Of a stretch of DNA of 40,984 bases, positions 32,934-40,984 are shown one piece after another. The DNA comes from Lysobacterales bacterium. GTDB taxonomy: Bacteria > Pseudomonadota > Gammaproteobacteria > Xanthomonadales > SZUA-36. A program made the translations under genes and the position numbers. Where the stretch lies: contig JAOZKI010000018.1 in assembly GCA_029935455.1 (NCBI GenBank), positions 1-40,984 on the forward strand, read 5' to 3'. Position 1 is the stretch's first letter; every line of letters starts with the position of its first letter. The notes under the pieces are model-generated. The model was not told where the DNA came from and made no database searches. It saw only the letters and a program-made list of their open reading frames with translations.

Positions 32934-33713
32934 GTGGTACCGCGTCAAACAGCTCTACCCCAGGCGCCGTCCGCGGCGAGTTCGCAGTTGGTGCTGAGCA
33001 CGGCCGCACAAATTTACAGCGATGACGCCAGCCTCGCAGACTGGACCAGAAACTATCTGCGGCAACATCAGGGGAGATTAGCAACTGATCTCGATCTGGT
33101 GCTTAAAACCCTTCCAAAACAATGTCATGTCCTGGATGTCGGCGCCGCGCCATTTGTGACGTCTGCGGCCTTGCAAACGCTGGGATTTAAAGTCGAAGCC
33201 ATTGACCTTGAGCCAGACCGTTTCGCATCCGTGATCGCAGCTCTCAGACTGAAGGTGCATGGATGTGATATTGAGAAAGAAGCGCTGCCCCTGGCGGATC
33301 AGAGTGTCGATGCAGTGCTCTTTAATGAGCTGTTTGAACACCTGCGAATAAATCCGATTTTTACCCTGTCAGAAGTCTTCCGCGTGCTTAAACCCGGGGG
33401 ACATCTGTTACTTTCCACACCGAATCTGAGATCCTTTCGGGGTATTCGCAACCTCATCCTGCATGATCAGGGACATGCCGTGTCAGCAGGCGTCTACCGG
33501 CAGTATGCGAAACTTCAGTCCCTTGGCCACATGGGTCATGTGCGCGAGTACACGCGCCGGGAGACCGTCAGCTTCTTGAAGCAAATAGGTTTCGTCTCTG
33601 AAACGATCTATTTTCGTGGCGGCTACGGCCGCGGTCTCGTTGGTCTGGCCGAGAAGCTGGCGCCATCCATGCGTCCGTTCTTTAGCGTGATCGCCCGCCG
33701 GCCCGAACCATGA
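32934..33713 (+). CDS. Class I SAM-dependent methyltransferase
   Basis: 259 residues from a GTG at 32934; this start is uncertain because no strong ribosome site is visible and the first 25 residues look unconserved. Rossmann-fold methyltransferase: motif I HVLDVGAAPFVTSAAL, acidic end of strand 2 VEAIDLEPD, motif II region DAVLFNELFEHL, and LSEVFRVLKPGGHLLLSTPN for motif III. This Methyltransf_11/23 type O-, N- or C-methylates small molecules, sugars or lipids. It starts an operon with a sulfotransferase (ATGA overlap) and a GT2 glycosyltransferase. Base composition looks less GC-rich here than in the catabolic region, by eye only. Confidence 0.87.
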   Translation: MVPRQTALPQAPSAASSQLVLSTAAQIYSDDASLADWTRNYLRQHQGRLATDLDLVLKTLPKQCHVLDVGAAPFVTSAALQTLGFKVEAIDLEPDRFASVIAALRLKVHGCDIEKEALPLADQSVDAVLFNELFEHLRINPIFTLSEVFRVLKPGGHLLLSTPNLRSFRGIRNLILHDQGHAVSAGVYRQYAKLQSLGHMGHVREYTRRETVSFLKQIGFVSETIYFRGGYGRGLVGLAEKLAPSMRPFFSVIARRPEP

Positions 33714-34606
33714 CAGCCGACAGCGAAATCAGTCAGCGATTTTTTCTTGTCGGAGTGCCCCGCTCCGGAACCTCTCTGCTGCAAGCACTTTTGGCCAGCC
33801 ACACGCAGATCACCTCGTTCACGGAAAGCCATTTCTTCAGCAGGCCTTACGCTTTTCTACCACTGATGGGCGCCGTTCTGCGTCGTGATCCTGCGCAACA
33901 GGTTTTCGGTTTCCTCAACGAGAACCAGTTGTCGCTGGGCGCTGCAGCGCAGTGGTTCGAACCGCCGGCACCTTTTTTTCTGAGGTTCTCTGCAAGCCGC
34001 ACCCTGGCGAGCAGCATGGTCGCTCGCCGGCTTATTGACGTCCTTGATGAAGCAGCGCAAGAAAGAGCTTCGCCCTGCTGGCTGGAAAAGACGCCACGCC
34101 ATTTACACGCTATTGCCCTTATTCAGAAGGCTTGTGGGGCGCGTGCCAAGCCGCAGTTCATCCATCTCATCAGAGGCGGCCTGCCGACAGTCACATCACT
34201 ATATCGAGCCTCACCCCAATGGCAGAGTCCGCTCTCACTGGATGCTTGCGCCGGGCGCTGGAACCAGGACCTGGCGCTTTCACTCCGCTACGCGGGCAAG
34301 CCCAACCATCATGTTATTCGCTACGAGGACCTGACCGAAGACCCAGAACGGGTTTTACGCCAACTTTTACACGCCTTACAGCTCAACTGGTCGCCAGAAA
34401 TCCTGAACCGGTACGGCCAGACGGCGCATGCGCTACGGGCTTCGGGTGAACACTGGAAACAGGGCACTGAAAGACCTATCACACCGGCAGATACAAGCCA
34501 GGAGGTGCTTGACGCGTGCCAGCGGCAGAGGGTTGAAGCGCAATTACAGCAACCACTTTATGATGCGCTCAGCCGTCACGCGATAGGGGCAAGCCGTCGT
34601 GCATAA
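33710..34606 (+). CDS. PAPS-dependent sulfotransferase
   Basis: 298 residues, start overlapping the methyltransferase stop as ATGA. The 5'-phosphosulfate loop is canonical: FFLVGVPRSGTSLLQALLAS at residues 11-30. FIHLIRGGLPTVTSLY is the 3'-phosphate binding motif, with Gly-Gly in place of the common Asp-Pro. VIRYEDLTEDPERVLRQL is the conserved downstream block of the Sulfotransfer_3 group. It transfers sulfate to a hydroxyl or amine of a small molecule, glycan or lipid in the cytosol. This is the third sulfotransferase in the window and the one closest to the NRPS operon, so it is the best candidate to sulfate an NRPS-linked product. Confidence 0.9.
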   Translation: MTADSEISQRFFLVGVPRSGTSLLQALLASHTQITSFTESHFFSRPYAFLPLMGAVLRRDPAQQVFGFLNENQLSLGAAAQWFEPPAPFFLRFSASRTLASSMVARRLIDVLDEAAQERASPCWLEKTPRHLHAIALIQKACGARAKPQFIHLIRGGLPTVTSLYRASPQWQSPLSLDACAGRWNQDLALSLRYAGKPNHHVIRYEDLTEDPERVLRQLLHALQLNWSPEILNRYGQTAHALRASGEHWKQGTERPITPADTSQEVLDACQRQRVEAQLQQPLYDALSRHAIGASRRA

Positions 34607-35369
34607 ACCCAACCAACCACTGCTATCGGTGGTCGTTCCTTTTCATAACAGCAGTAAGACCATCGAAGCCTGCATCGAATCTCTGCTTGCCTCGGCACCC
34701 GAGCCGGAAAGCCTGGAGCTAATTTTCGTCGACAATAACTCAGCCGATGAATCCCGGAACCTGGTAAACCGTTTCAGCTCCGTGACATTGCTTGATGAAC
34801 CCACACCGGGCGCCTATCCGGCCCGAAACCGGGGGGTGGAAGCCGCACGGGCGCCAATCATCGCGTTCACCGACGCAGACTGCACCGTCGACAGCGCGTG
34901 GTGCCAGGTGATTCTGGAGCGCATGAAAAACCCTGAGCTTGGGATTCTCATCGGCGCCGTGCATTTTCCCTCCAGCGCGAGCCTGCCCATGCACCTGCTG
35001 GGCGGCTGGGAGAACGCCAAAGCCCATTGGATTGCCGATCACGCTCGTGCCCAGCAGCGTATTGCCTACTGCAACAATATGGCGGTCCGCAGCAGCCTAT
35101 TCCAATCCTTGGGTCCGTTTCGAAACTGGCGGCGGGCCGGTGACAGCGAATTTGCGCAAAGAGTTGCGCTGAGGCGCCCGGAAATGACGCTCGCATTCGA
35201 CAGCAGGCTGTGCGTGGTACACCATGAATTCACCCGGCTGCGACAACGTGTTCTTCGCCTGCGGCGCTACCAGGATACGAACCAGCAAATCGAAGGCTTC
35301 GAAGAACTTTCCGCATTTCAGCGCGCCGCTGTCCTGGGTCAATGGCTCAGCGACCGGAAGCAGGGCTAG
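34599..35369 (+). CDS. GT2-family glycosyltransferase
   Basis: 256 residues from a GTG at 34599 that overlaps the sulfotransferase stop by eight bases. GT-A fold: LLSVVVPFHNSSKTIEACIE, then LELIFVDNNSADES, GAYPARNRGVEAARAPIIAF and the metal-binding DADC. The NNMAVRSSLFQSLGPF block and a downstream ED-like RRAGDSEFAQRV complete the catalytic domain. It has no transmembrane segments, so it acts at the cytosolic face. It converges on the free carrier-protein gene; both genes end in one shared CTAG. Confidence 0.9.
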   Translation: MHKPNQPLLSVVVPFHNSSKTIEACIESLLASAPEPESLELIFVDNNSADESRNLVNRFSSVTLLDEPTPGAYPARNRGVEAARAPIIAFTDADCTVDSAWCQVILERMKNPELGILIGAVHFPSSASLPMHLLGGWENAKAHWIADHARAQQRIAYCNNMAVRSSLFQSLGPFRNWRRAGDSEFAQRVALRRPEMTLAFDSRLCVVHHEFTRLRQRVLRLRRYQDTNQQIEGFEELSAFQRAAVLGQWLSDRKQG

Positions 35370-35632
35370 CGGCGCGTCGCGCTCACATAGGCAGTGAGTG
35401 CGGCAATGGTCTGGAAGTTTTCTACCCGAAAATCTGCTGGCTTCATGCCAATGGCAAACTGCTCATCGACATAGGTGGCCAGACGCAGTACCGCCATGGA
35501 ATCCAGCAGGTCACCTGCCAGCAAATCATCATCCGCATGCAGCGAGACCGGCTGCAGCAGCAATTCCTCCTGAATGTACCGGGTGATTTGCTGTTCAATC
35601 TCGTCCGTAGCGGGACCGTGTGTGTCCGTCAT
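35366..35632 (-). CDS. Free-standing acyl/peptidyl carrier protein
   Basis: 88 residues, last gene of the NRPS operon; its ATG overlaps the NRPS stop as ATGA. The carrier fold is evident: helix 1 (EIEQQITRYIQEELL), the phosphopantetheine site GDLLDSMAVLRLATYV with the acceptor serine in DSM, and a helix IV segment FQTIAALTAYV. It would be charged by a phosphopantetheinyl transferase encoded elsewhere and carry an acyl or aminoacyl group in trans, for example a fatty acid starter or a side-chain unit. Translational coupling to the NRPS makes a role in the same assembly line very likely. Confidence 0.88.
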   Translation of the reverse strand: MTDTHGPATDEIEQQITRYIQEELLLQPVSLHADDDLLAGDLLDSMAVLRLATYVDEQFAIGMKPADFRVENFQTIAALTAYVSATRR

Positions 35633-38600
35633 TTTCTGTTTTTATCCTCTCGGTCGCTCAACAGGGCTTTCAGGTGCCTGGTCCAGGCAGAAATGGTCTC
35701 CGGCCTGCGCACAAACTCCGTGTGGCTCGCTTGAAACTCATAGCTCTCCACCTCGGCGTCCAGCAGGGTTTCCCACAGCATGCGACCAGCGCTATCACGA
35801 GCCACACCTCGACCGTGATAGATGATAGCAGGCACGCCTTCGCAGGGCGTCGCCTCATAGCGTCGAAGGGCGCGATGATACACCCAACCAACATAGCTAT
35901 GACGCACTGACAGCGGCATAGGCAGACGCAGCCAGGAACACAAGGCGCCCAGCAACTGACGGAAGGTTCTCCGCACTCTGCCAACGCTTGCATTCCCTTG
36001 CTGACGCGGATCGTTACGATGCGCTTCCGTCTTGATCCGAGCGCCAGCAAACCCGGCAGCAGAGCGCATGTAACGTGCTTCATCAGGCGGGTCGAGCAGT
36101 AACAACAGTGGCACGGAAGCACCCTGCTTTTGCCACAGACGCGCCATTTCAAACGCCACCGGCGCACCGATGGAGTATCCCGCCAGCACGCTCGGTGGGT
36201 TCGTCTGCACGGCATTGATTTGCGCCAGATATTCCCGTGCCATGCTTTGAACCGTCGCCCCCGGCAACAGCGCACCCGCATCGCGATGGTCAGACAACAG
36301 ACGAACCGAGCGACCATCACCCAACAGCTCCTGCAGCTGGGTGGCTACCCGATGACCGCCATGAACCAGGCAGAGCGTAGCGCCGGCCAAGGAATGTTCA
36401 AGGACTGCAGCTTCCGGCTGCCGTGACGTGGTGGCCCGGTGCTCCCGCACTGCGGCTAACTCTCTGATGGTCGGATATTCAAAAATCTCGCTAGGTGCAA
36501 GATTTAACTCGCGCGCGCGCGCCAAAGCCACGATTCGAATGCTTTTCAGGGAGTCACCGCCGAGCGCAAAAAAATCGTCATCCAAACCGACCTGCTCCAC
36601 AGCCAGCACGCGCTGCCAGATGTCCGCCATGGCACGTTCGAAACGCGTGCCAGGTTCCCGATCGCCACCCGCACCAGGTCGCTCCATCGGTTGCAGCAGC
36701 GACAAGGCTTTTCGATCTACCTTGCCATTGGGTAAACGGGGCAAATGCTCACAGAACCCGATGCGCGCTGGCACCATATGGCGAGGCAGCTGTTCCCGGC
36801 AGTGCTCCAGTATCATTTGGTCCGTCAGCGAAATACCCGCAGCGGGAACAAGGAACGCCAGCAACTGAGGGGGCTTGCCCTGACCGGCAGGGCTTAATAG
36901 CGCTGCGGCCTCCTGAACAGCCTCATGACTGCGAAGCACCGCTTCAATCTCATTCAGTTCGATACGGTGCCCACGCAACTTGATTTGACTGTCCTGACGA
37001 CCTTTGAACAGCAGCGCCCCATGCTCGCTATAGCGCACCAGATCACCGGTTCGATAAAAGCGTGTCTGGCTATGATCCAGCGTCTGGAACGACCTTGCGC
37101 TGATATCGGGCTGTGCAAAGTAGCCAGCAGCGACACCGGCGCCGCCCACCCATAGTTCGCCATCGGCACCGATAGGAACCGGGCGCTGTTGCGGATCAAG
37201 AACCCGCAACACCGCCCCTGGAATGGGGTATCCAATCGCCGGGGCCACGCCCTTCGGGGCCGCCGTGATATCGGCCATGGTGCACCAAACGGTAGCTTCT
37301 GTTGGGCCGTATTCGTTACATACGCGCAGCAATGGCAAAGTGTTTCGTACCCGCTCCGGCAATTGCCATCCCACGGCCTCCCCAGCCACCACCAGGGTCC
37401 TCAGGGATTTCAACTTCTGCGCGGGCGCGAGTTCAATCAGGAGTTCAGCCAGGGCCGGCAGGCACAGGGTATGGCTGACCTCATAACGCTCTATAAGATC
37501 GGCCAGCGCCAGCATGTCCTGCTCCAGCGCCATTGGCGACACCAGCAAAGCCCCGCCACAGGTCAGTGGCCAGTAGATTCCGGCCACCGAGCTATCGAAG
37601 GCAAATGAGGACAGCAGCAGGAATAGGTCGGGCGCCTCGGCGTAAAACTGCTCGCGCGCCATGGTCGAAGCGAGCAGGTTTTCATGGCTGACCATGACGG
37701 CTTTGGGCTTGCCAGTGGAACCGGACGTATACATCAGGTACGCCAGATCCTGGCCCTGCAGCTCGGGTAGAGGCACAGCTTCCGGCCCACTGTGAGCAAG
37801 GGACAATGTTGCGGGCGGCAGCACACGCTCTTGCTCGAGGCCCAGCCGCTGTATCTGGGGCTCCTCGGCAATGATTTGCGCTGGCTTACAGTCCTGCAGC
37901 ATGGCCTGAATCCGCTGCACGGGATAGCTTGGGTCCAAAGGCACATAGCATGCACCGGCTCGGAGGACGCCCAGCATGGCCAGCACATATTCACCACCAC
38001 GCTCCAGCACGATAGCAACCCGATCACCAGGGCGCACCTGACGGGTAACAAGCGCCTCGGCGTAGCGCTGCGATCGTTCCCAAAGCTCGCCATAGCTGAG
38101 ACGGCCTGTCTCGACAATCAAGGCGGGTTGCTTTGGGTTTTGTCGCACCTGCACCGCAATTTGATCGAGCACGGTGGCTTGTTGCACGCCCAAAAGTTCG
38201 GGACCAAGACCCCACTGTAATAGCAATTGCTGCTCTTTGGCTGGCAATACGGGCAGGTCGGTGGCCGGGCTTTGCAGCCCATCGGACACGTGCTCGAGTG
38301 CATACGCAAATTGGTCCAGCAAGCGCCGCATGGCCGCAGGCTCGAACCGAGCGGGGTCATAAAGCGCTAGCAGCTTTGATGATGCCCCGGGCATCACAAA
38401 TATGGACAAGGCAAAATCACTTTGATCCATAGGGTCAAAATTACGGAAGCGCAACTCGCCCTCGTCACACCCGAGCTCCGGATGGTTTTCAATGACCAGC
38501 ACCGAATCAAACAGCGCGCGCCCCGCAGGAACACCACTGCAGCGTGCCACGTCCCCCAAGGGGGTGTGTTCCAGTCGCCGCAAATCCAACAAATCACGAT

Positions 38601-39558
38601 GCACCCGCTCTATCAACTCACCGAGCGTCTCGCCAGCATGGAGTTGAATGCGTATCGGCAGCGTATTGATGTACAGGCCTACGGCACGCTGAAGACCGGA
38701 TAAACCATGACCACGACCCGACAGAACCGAACCGAACACCACGTCATTGGCAGTGCCATAGGCATTCAAGACCAGCCCCCAAACCGCATAGTAAATTGCG
38801 CTGACAGTCACCTTTTTTCGCCGCGCCAGCGCGGTTAAAGCCCTATCGGTCTCCGCCGCCAGAGGCAAGCCCTGCAGCTCATGTTGCCGCTCAGCTGGCG
38901 CAGCTGCAGGAGTCGAAAACGGCAGCCTGGTCGGGTTCCTGAAGCCGTCCAGGTAGTGCTTCCAGAAGCCTTCGTTGGCAGAAAAATCCTGCGTTTGCAG
39001 CCAGGCAAGATGGGTTTTCAGTGGCGGCGCAGGCGGCAAGCTGTCTGCCTCATTATTCGACGCTGCACGATATAACTCGTGTAATTCGCGCAAGGCAATC
39101 ACCATGGACCAGCCATCCGCCAACAAATGATGACAGGTCCAAACCAGTCGATGCTGCTGGGGCCCAAGGCGCAGCAGGGCCATGCGCATGAGTGGTGCGT
39201 CCGCCAGATCAAAACCCCTGGCGCGATCCTTGTGGAGCCAGTCTTTGACCAGCCCCTCGGTTTGAGAGCCGTTATCCGTTTGCAGGTCCAGTTCCTGCCA
39301 GGGAACACTCACGGTGCCACGAATCACCTGCAGTGGCTGCTCAAGCCCCTCCCAAAGAAAAGCGGCCCGCAGTGCCTCATGACGTTGTACCACCTTCTTC
39401 CAGGCTGCCTGCAAGCGCTTGCTATCCAGGGGTCCTTCGAGATTTACGCGAATTTGCAGCACATACAATCCCGCAGCGGGATTTTCAATGCTGTGAAATA
39501 GCATGCCCGTCTGCAGGGCCGAGAGCGGATAGATATCCTGAACGTTTTCCAGCGTCAT
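35629..39558 (-). CDS. Nonribosomal peptide synthetase, terminal C-A-T-TE module
   Basis: 1309 residues. Condensation domain (about 1-440): starts DIYPLSALQTGMLFHS and has the catalytic HHLLADG near 139. Adenylation domain (about 460-960): YLMYTSGSTGKPKAVMVSH near 611, NEYGPTE near 749, YRTGDLVRYS and NGKVDRKAL near 947. Thiolation domain: DDFFALGGDSLKSIRI near 1000. Type I thioesterase: LCLVHGG, then GYSIGAPVAFEM near 1128 with the nucleophile serine, and a C-terminal ESYEFQASHTEF holding the likely histidine. It adds one residue and releases the product by hydrolysis or cyclisation. Tentative specificity-pocket residues, aligned by eye to GrsA, read D-S-A-L-V-A-E-V-W; I do not assign an amino acid. 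Its ATG overlaps the upstream NRPS stop. Confidence 0.95.
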   Translation of the reverse strand: MTLENVQDIYPLSALQTGMLFHSIENPAAGLYVLQIRVNLEGPLDSKRLQAAWKKVVQRHEALRAAFLWEGLEQPLQVIRGTVSVPWQELDLQTDNGSQTEGLVKDWLHKDRARGFDLADAPLMRMALLRLGPQQHRLVWTCHHLLADGWSMVIALRELHELYRAASNNEADSLPPAPPLKTHLAWLQTQDFSANEGFWKHYLDGFRNPTRLPFSTPAAAPAERQHELQGLPLAAETDRALTALARRKKVTVSAIYYAVWGLVLNAYGTANDVVFGSVLSGRGHGLSGLQRAVGLYINTLPIRIQLHAGETLGELIERVHRDLLDLRRLEHTPLGDVARCSGVPAGRALFDSVLVIENHPELGCDEGELRFRNFDPMDQSDFALSIFVMPGASSKLLALYDPARFEPAAMRRLLDQFAYALEHVSDGLQSPATDLPVLPAKEQQLLLQWGLGPELLGVQQATVLDQIAVQVRQNPKQPALIVETGRLSYGELWERSQRYAEALVTRQVRPGDRVAIVLERGGEYVLAMLGVLRAGACYVPLDPSYPVQRIQAMLQDCKPAQIIAEEPQIQRLGLEQERVLPPATLSLAHSGPEAVPLPELQGQDLAYLMYTSGSTGKPKAVMVSHENLLASTMAREQFYAEAPDLFLLLSSFAFDSSVAGIYWPLTCGGALLVSPMALEQDMLALADLIERYEVSHTLCLPALAELLIELAPAQKLKSLRTLVVAGEAVGWQLPERVRNTLPLLRVCNEYGPTEATVWCTMADITAAPKGVAPAIGYPIPGAVLRVLDPQQRPVPIGADGELWVGGAGVAAGYFAQPDISARSFQTLDHSQTRFYRTGDLVRYSEHGALLFKGRQDSQIKLRGHRIELNEIEAVLRSHEAVQEAAALLSPAGQGKPPQLLAFLVPAAGISLTDQMILEHCREQLPRHMVPARIGFCEHLPRLPNGKVDRKALSLLQPMERPGAGGDREPGTRFERAMADIWQRVLAVEQVGLDDDFFALGGDSLKSIRIVALARARELNLAPSEIFEYPTIRELAAVREHRATTSRQPEAAVLEHSLAGATLCLVHGGHRVATQLQELLGDGRSVRLLSDHRDAGALLPGATVQSMAREYLAQINAVQTNPPSVLAGYSIGAPVAFEMARLWQKQGASVPLLLLLDPPDEARYMRSAAGFAGARIKTEAHRNDPRQQGNASVGRVRRTFRQLLGALCSWLRLPMPLSVRHSYVGWVYHRALRRYEATPCEGVPAIIYHGRGVARDSAGRMLWETLLDAEVESYEFQASHTEFVRRPETISAWTRHLKALLSDREDKNRK

Positions 39559-40984
39559 GAGTCGTCGTCAGCGGCGGACTTTCGCAGGAGCTGCGCCACC
39601 TGAGAAAGACCCGCCTGATCCAGACCGGAGAGACCGAACGGCTCACTGTCGCTATCTCCCGGCGAATCCGGCTCCAAAGGTCCAAGCGACTCCAGATGAG
39701 CCGCAAGACGCCCCAGGGTCGGGCGCTCGAAGCAATCGGCGGCCTGTAGTCGAAAACCCGCTTCACGAGCGCGTTCCACCAGCTGGATCACACCGATGGA
39801 ATCACCGCCAAGCTCGAAGAAATTGTCATCCAGCAGCACGGATTCAAGCATCAGCACCTCGCACCAGTAACCGGCCAAAGCCTGCTCCAGATCCGTCACC
39901 GGCGGCCTGTGAGCGGCGTTTTCCTGGCGCTCCGCTGCTTGCGGCGCGGGCAGTGCGGCACGGTCGATCTTGCCATTGCTGGTGACCGGGATCGCATCAA
40001 TCTCAACCAGAAAAACCGGAACCATCGCCGGTGTCAGCCGCTGCATCAAATAGGACCGTAGCTCGTCCGTACTGACACTGCCGTCGCTGGTGAAATAGGC
40101 CACCAACTGCGGTGCGGACTGGGCCTGACGGGACAGGGTAACCACTGCCTGCAGCACGCCCTGGTAAAGCGTGACGACATGCTCAATTTCGCCGAGTTCA
40201 ATGCGGTTACCGCGGATTTTTACCTGCCCATCGCGACGTCCAAGATAGTTCAGTTTTTCACCATCCCAACGCGCGAAATCACCGGTACGGTACATGCGTC
40301 CACCCGGTCGGAACGGATCCGGCAGGAACCGCTCTGCGGTTAACGCTGCGCGCTTAAGGTAACCTTGCGCCAAGCGTTCGCCGCCAATGAATACCTCTCC
40401 AACCACGCCACGGGGAACGGCGTTGAAAAAATCATCCAGTATGTAAATGGCCGCACCATGGTCCGGCAAGCCAATGGGCACGGCTGACTCCGTGTCCCGC
40501 GCCGGGTCATAACGGTGAAAGGTGCTTCCGACAATGGCCTCGGTCGGACCGTATTCATTGATCATGACCAGGTCTTCACCGAGACACTCCAGCCCCCGGA
40601 AGGCCAACTCGGTTTTGAGTTCTTCACCACTAAACAGCAGCGTCTTAATGCGTTTGACGGGCTGCGCCGAAGGCAAAGCCAGCGCCAGATGAGACGGCGT
40701 CAGCTTGACGACATCCACCGCGTCATCAGCCATAACGGCGCGAATGGAAAGGTCTGTCCCAGACATGGGCTCGGGATAAATTTTTAGTGTGCCACCGGCC
40801 ACAAAAGGCGCAAACAGCGCGTTAATGGTGAGATCAAAACCAAAGGCGGAAAACAGCGGAAAGTTGACTGCTCCCGGTGGGCAAAGCGCATGCAGTGACC
40901 AGGAAATGTAATCGGCCAGCCCTGCATGTCCCACCATCACCCCTTTGGGCCGGCCGGTGCTGCCTGAAGTGTAGTAAACATAGG
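39555..40984 (-). CDS. Nonribosomal peptide synthetase, A-T module (5' end outside window)
   Basis: The frame is open to the right edge; the edge itself encodes the adenylation core motif YTSGSTGRPKGVMV, so at least half of an adenylation domain lies outside. Visible here: INEYGPTEAIVGS, MYRTGDFARW, IRGNRIELGEIE, SNGKIDRAAL, then a thiolation domain with DDNFFELGGDSIGVIQLV. After it comes a roughly 60-residue tail with LSGLDQAGLSQVAQLL, a short helical element often seen between NRPS proteins. Pocket residues aligned by eye read D-L-N-S-L-S-E-V-G, somewhat like asparagine-type codes, at low confidence. The stop overlaps the next NRPS start as ATGA, so the two megasynthases are translated together. 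Confidence 0.93.
   Translation of the reverse strand, partial: YVYYTSGSTGRPKGVMVGHAGLADYISWSLHALCPPGAVNFPLFSAFGFDLTINALFAPFVAGGTLKIYPEPMSGTDLSIRAVMADDAVDVVKLTPSHLALALPSAQPVKRIKTLLFSGEELKTELAFRGLECLGEDLVMINEYGPTEAIVGSTFHRYDPARDTESAVPIGLPDHGAAIYILDDFFNAVPRGVVGEVFIGGERLAQGYLKRAALTAERFLPDPFRPGGRMYRTGDFARWDGEKLNYLGRRDGQVKIRGNRIELGEIEHVVTLYQGVLQAVVTLSRQAQSAPQLVAYFTSDGSVSTDELRSYLMQRLTPAMVPVFLVEIDAIPVTSNGKIDRAALPAPQAAERQENAAHRPPVTDLEQALAGYWCEVLMLESVLLDDNFFELGGDSIGVIQLVERAREAGFRLQAADCFERPTLGRLAAHLESLGPLEPDSPGDSDSEPFGLSGLDQAGLSQVAQLLRKSAADDDS

Noticed and set aside
1-40984. Mobile elements, CRISPR arrays, tRNA or rRNA genes
   Set aside because: No transposase or integrase proteins, regularly spaced repeats or cloverleaf-like sequences were recognised by reading; a profile search would be needed to exclude short ones.

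Overview
The window reads as chromosome from a GC-rich, Gram-negative, probably marine or aquatic gammaproteobacterium. Evidence is a TonB-dependent receptor, a long-form QueF of the gammaproteobacterial type, a vSGLT-like sodium/sugar symporter, several PAPS-type sulfotransferases and tightly packed operons with ATGA stop/start overlaps. I cannot name the genus. No rRNA, tRNA, CRISPR array, transposase or integrase was recognised, and no gene-free stretch exceeds about 225 bases.

Region 1 (1-8.5 kb) is a transport and surface block: the 3' part of a sodium/sugar symporter, a TPR-sulfotransferase fusion, a convergent beta-propeller-like protein, a TonB-dependent receptor and a periplasmic serine hydrolase.

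Region 2 (8.6-22.6 kb) is the most coherent system. A BetI-like TetR regulator, an acyl-CoA dehydrogenase and a quaternary-ammonium-type Rieske oxygenase form one operon on the minus strand. Diverging from it across a 110-bp spacer with an 18-bp palindrome is a seven-gene plus-strand operon: class III aminotransferase, two tandem PYROXD2/phytoene-desaturase-like flavoproteins, a GcvT-like folate methyl/aminomethyl transferase, an NDP-forming acyl-CoA synthetase, a PuuC-like aldehyde dehydrogenase and a PuuA-like gamma-glutamyl ligase of the glutamine synthetase fold. The parts suggest catabolism of an N-methylated or quaternary amine or amino acid, with methyl groups passed to folate and carbon leaving as acyl-CoA. 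The exact substrate cannot be read from the sequence, and I do not recognise the set as a described pathway.

Region 3 (22.7-28.4 kb) holds a tryptophan-halogenase-family flavoenzyme with its own candidate promoter and a strong terminator, a metallo-beta-lactamase-fold hydrolase with a probable TTG start, a second secreted serine hydrolase and three small or hypothetical proteins.

Region 4 (28.5-41 kb) looks like a biosynthetic locus for a sulfated, glycosylated nonribosomal product. It has queF followed by a sulfotransferase and a UGT-type glycosyltransferase, an opposing GT4 glycosyltransferase, a methyltransferase-sulfotransferase-GT2 operon, and a minus-strand NRPS operon (partial A-T module, full C-A-T-TE module, free carrier protein) that runs off the right edge.
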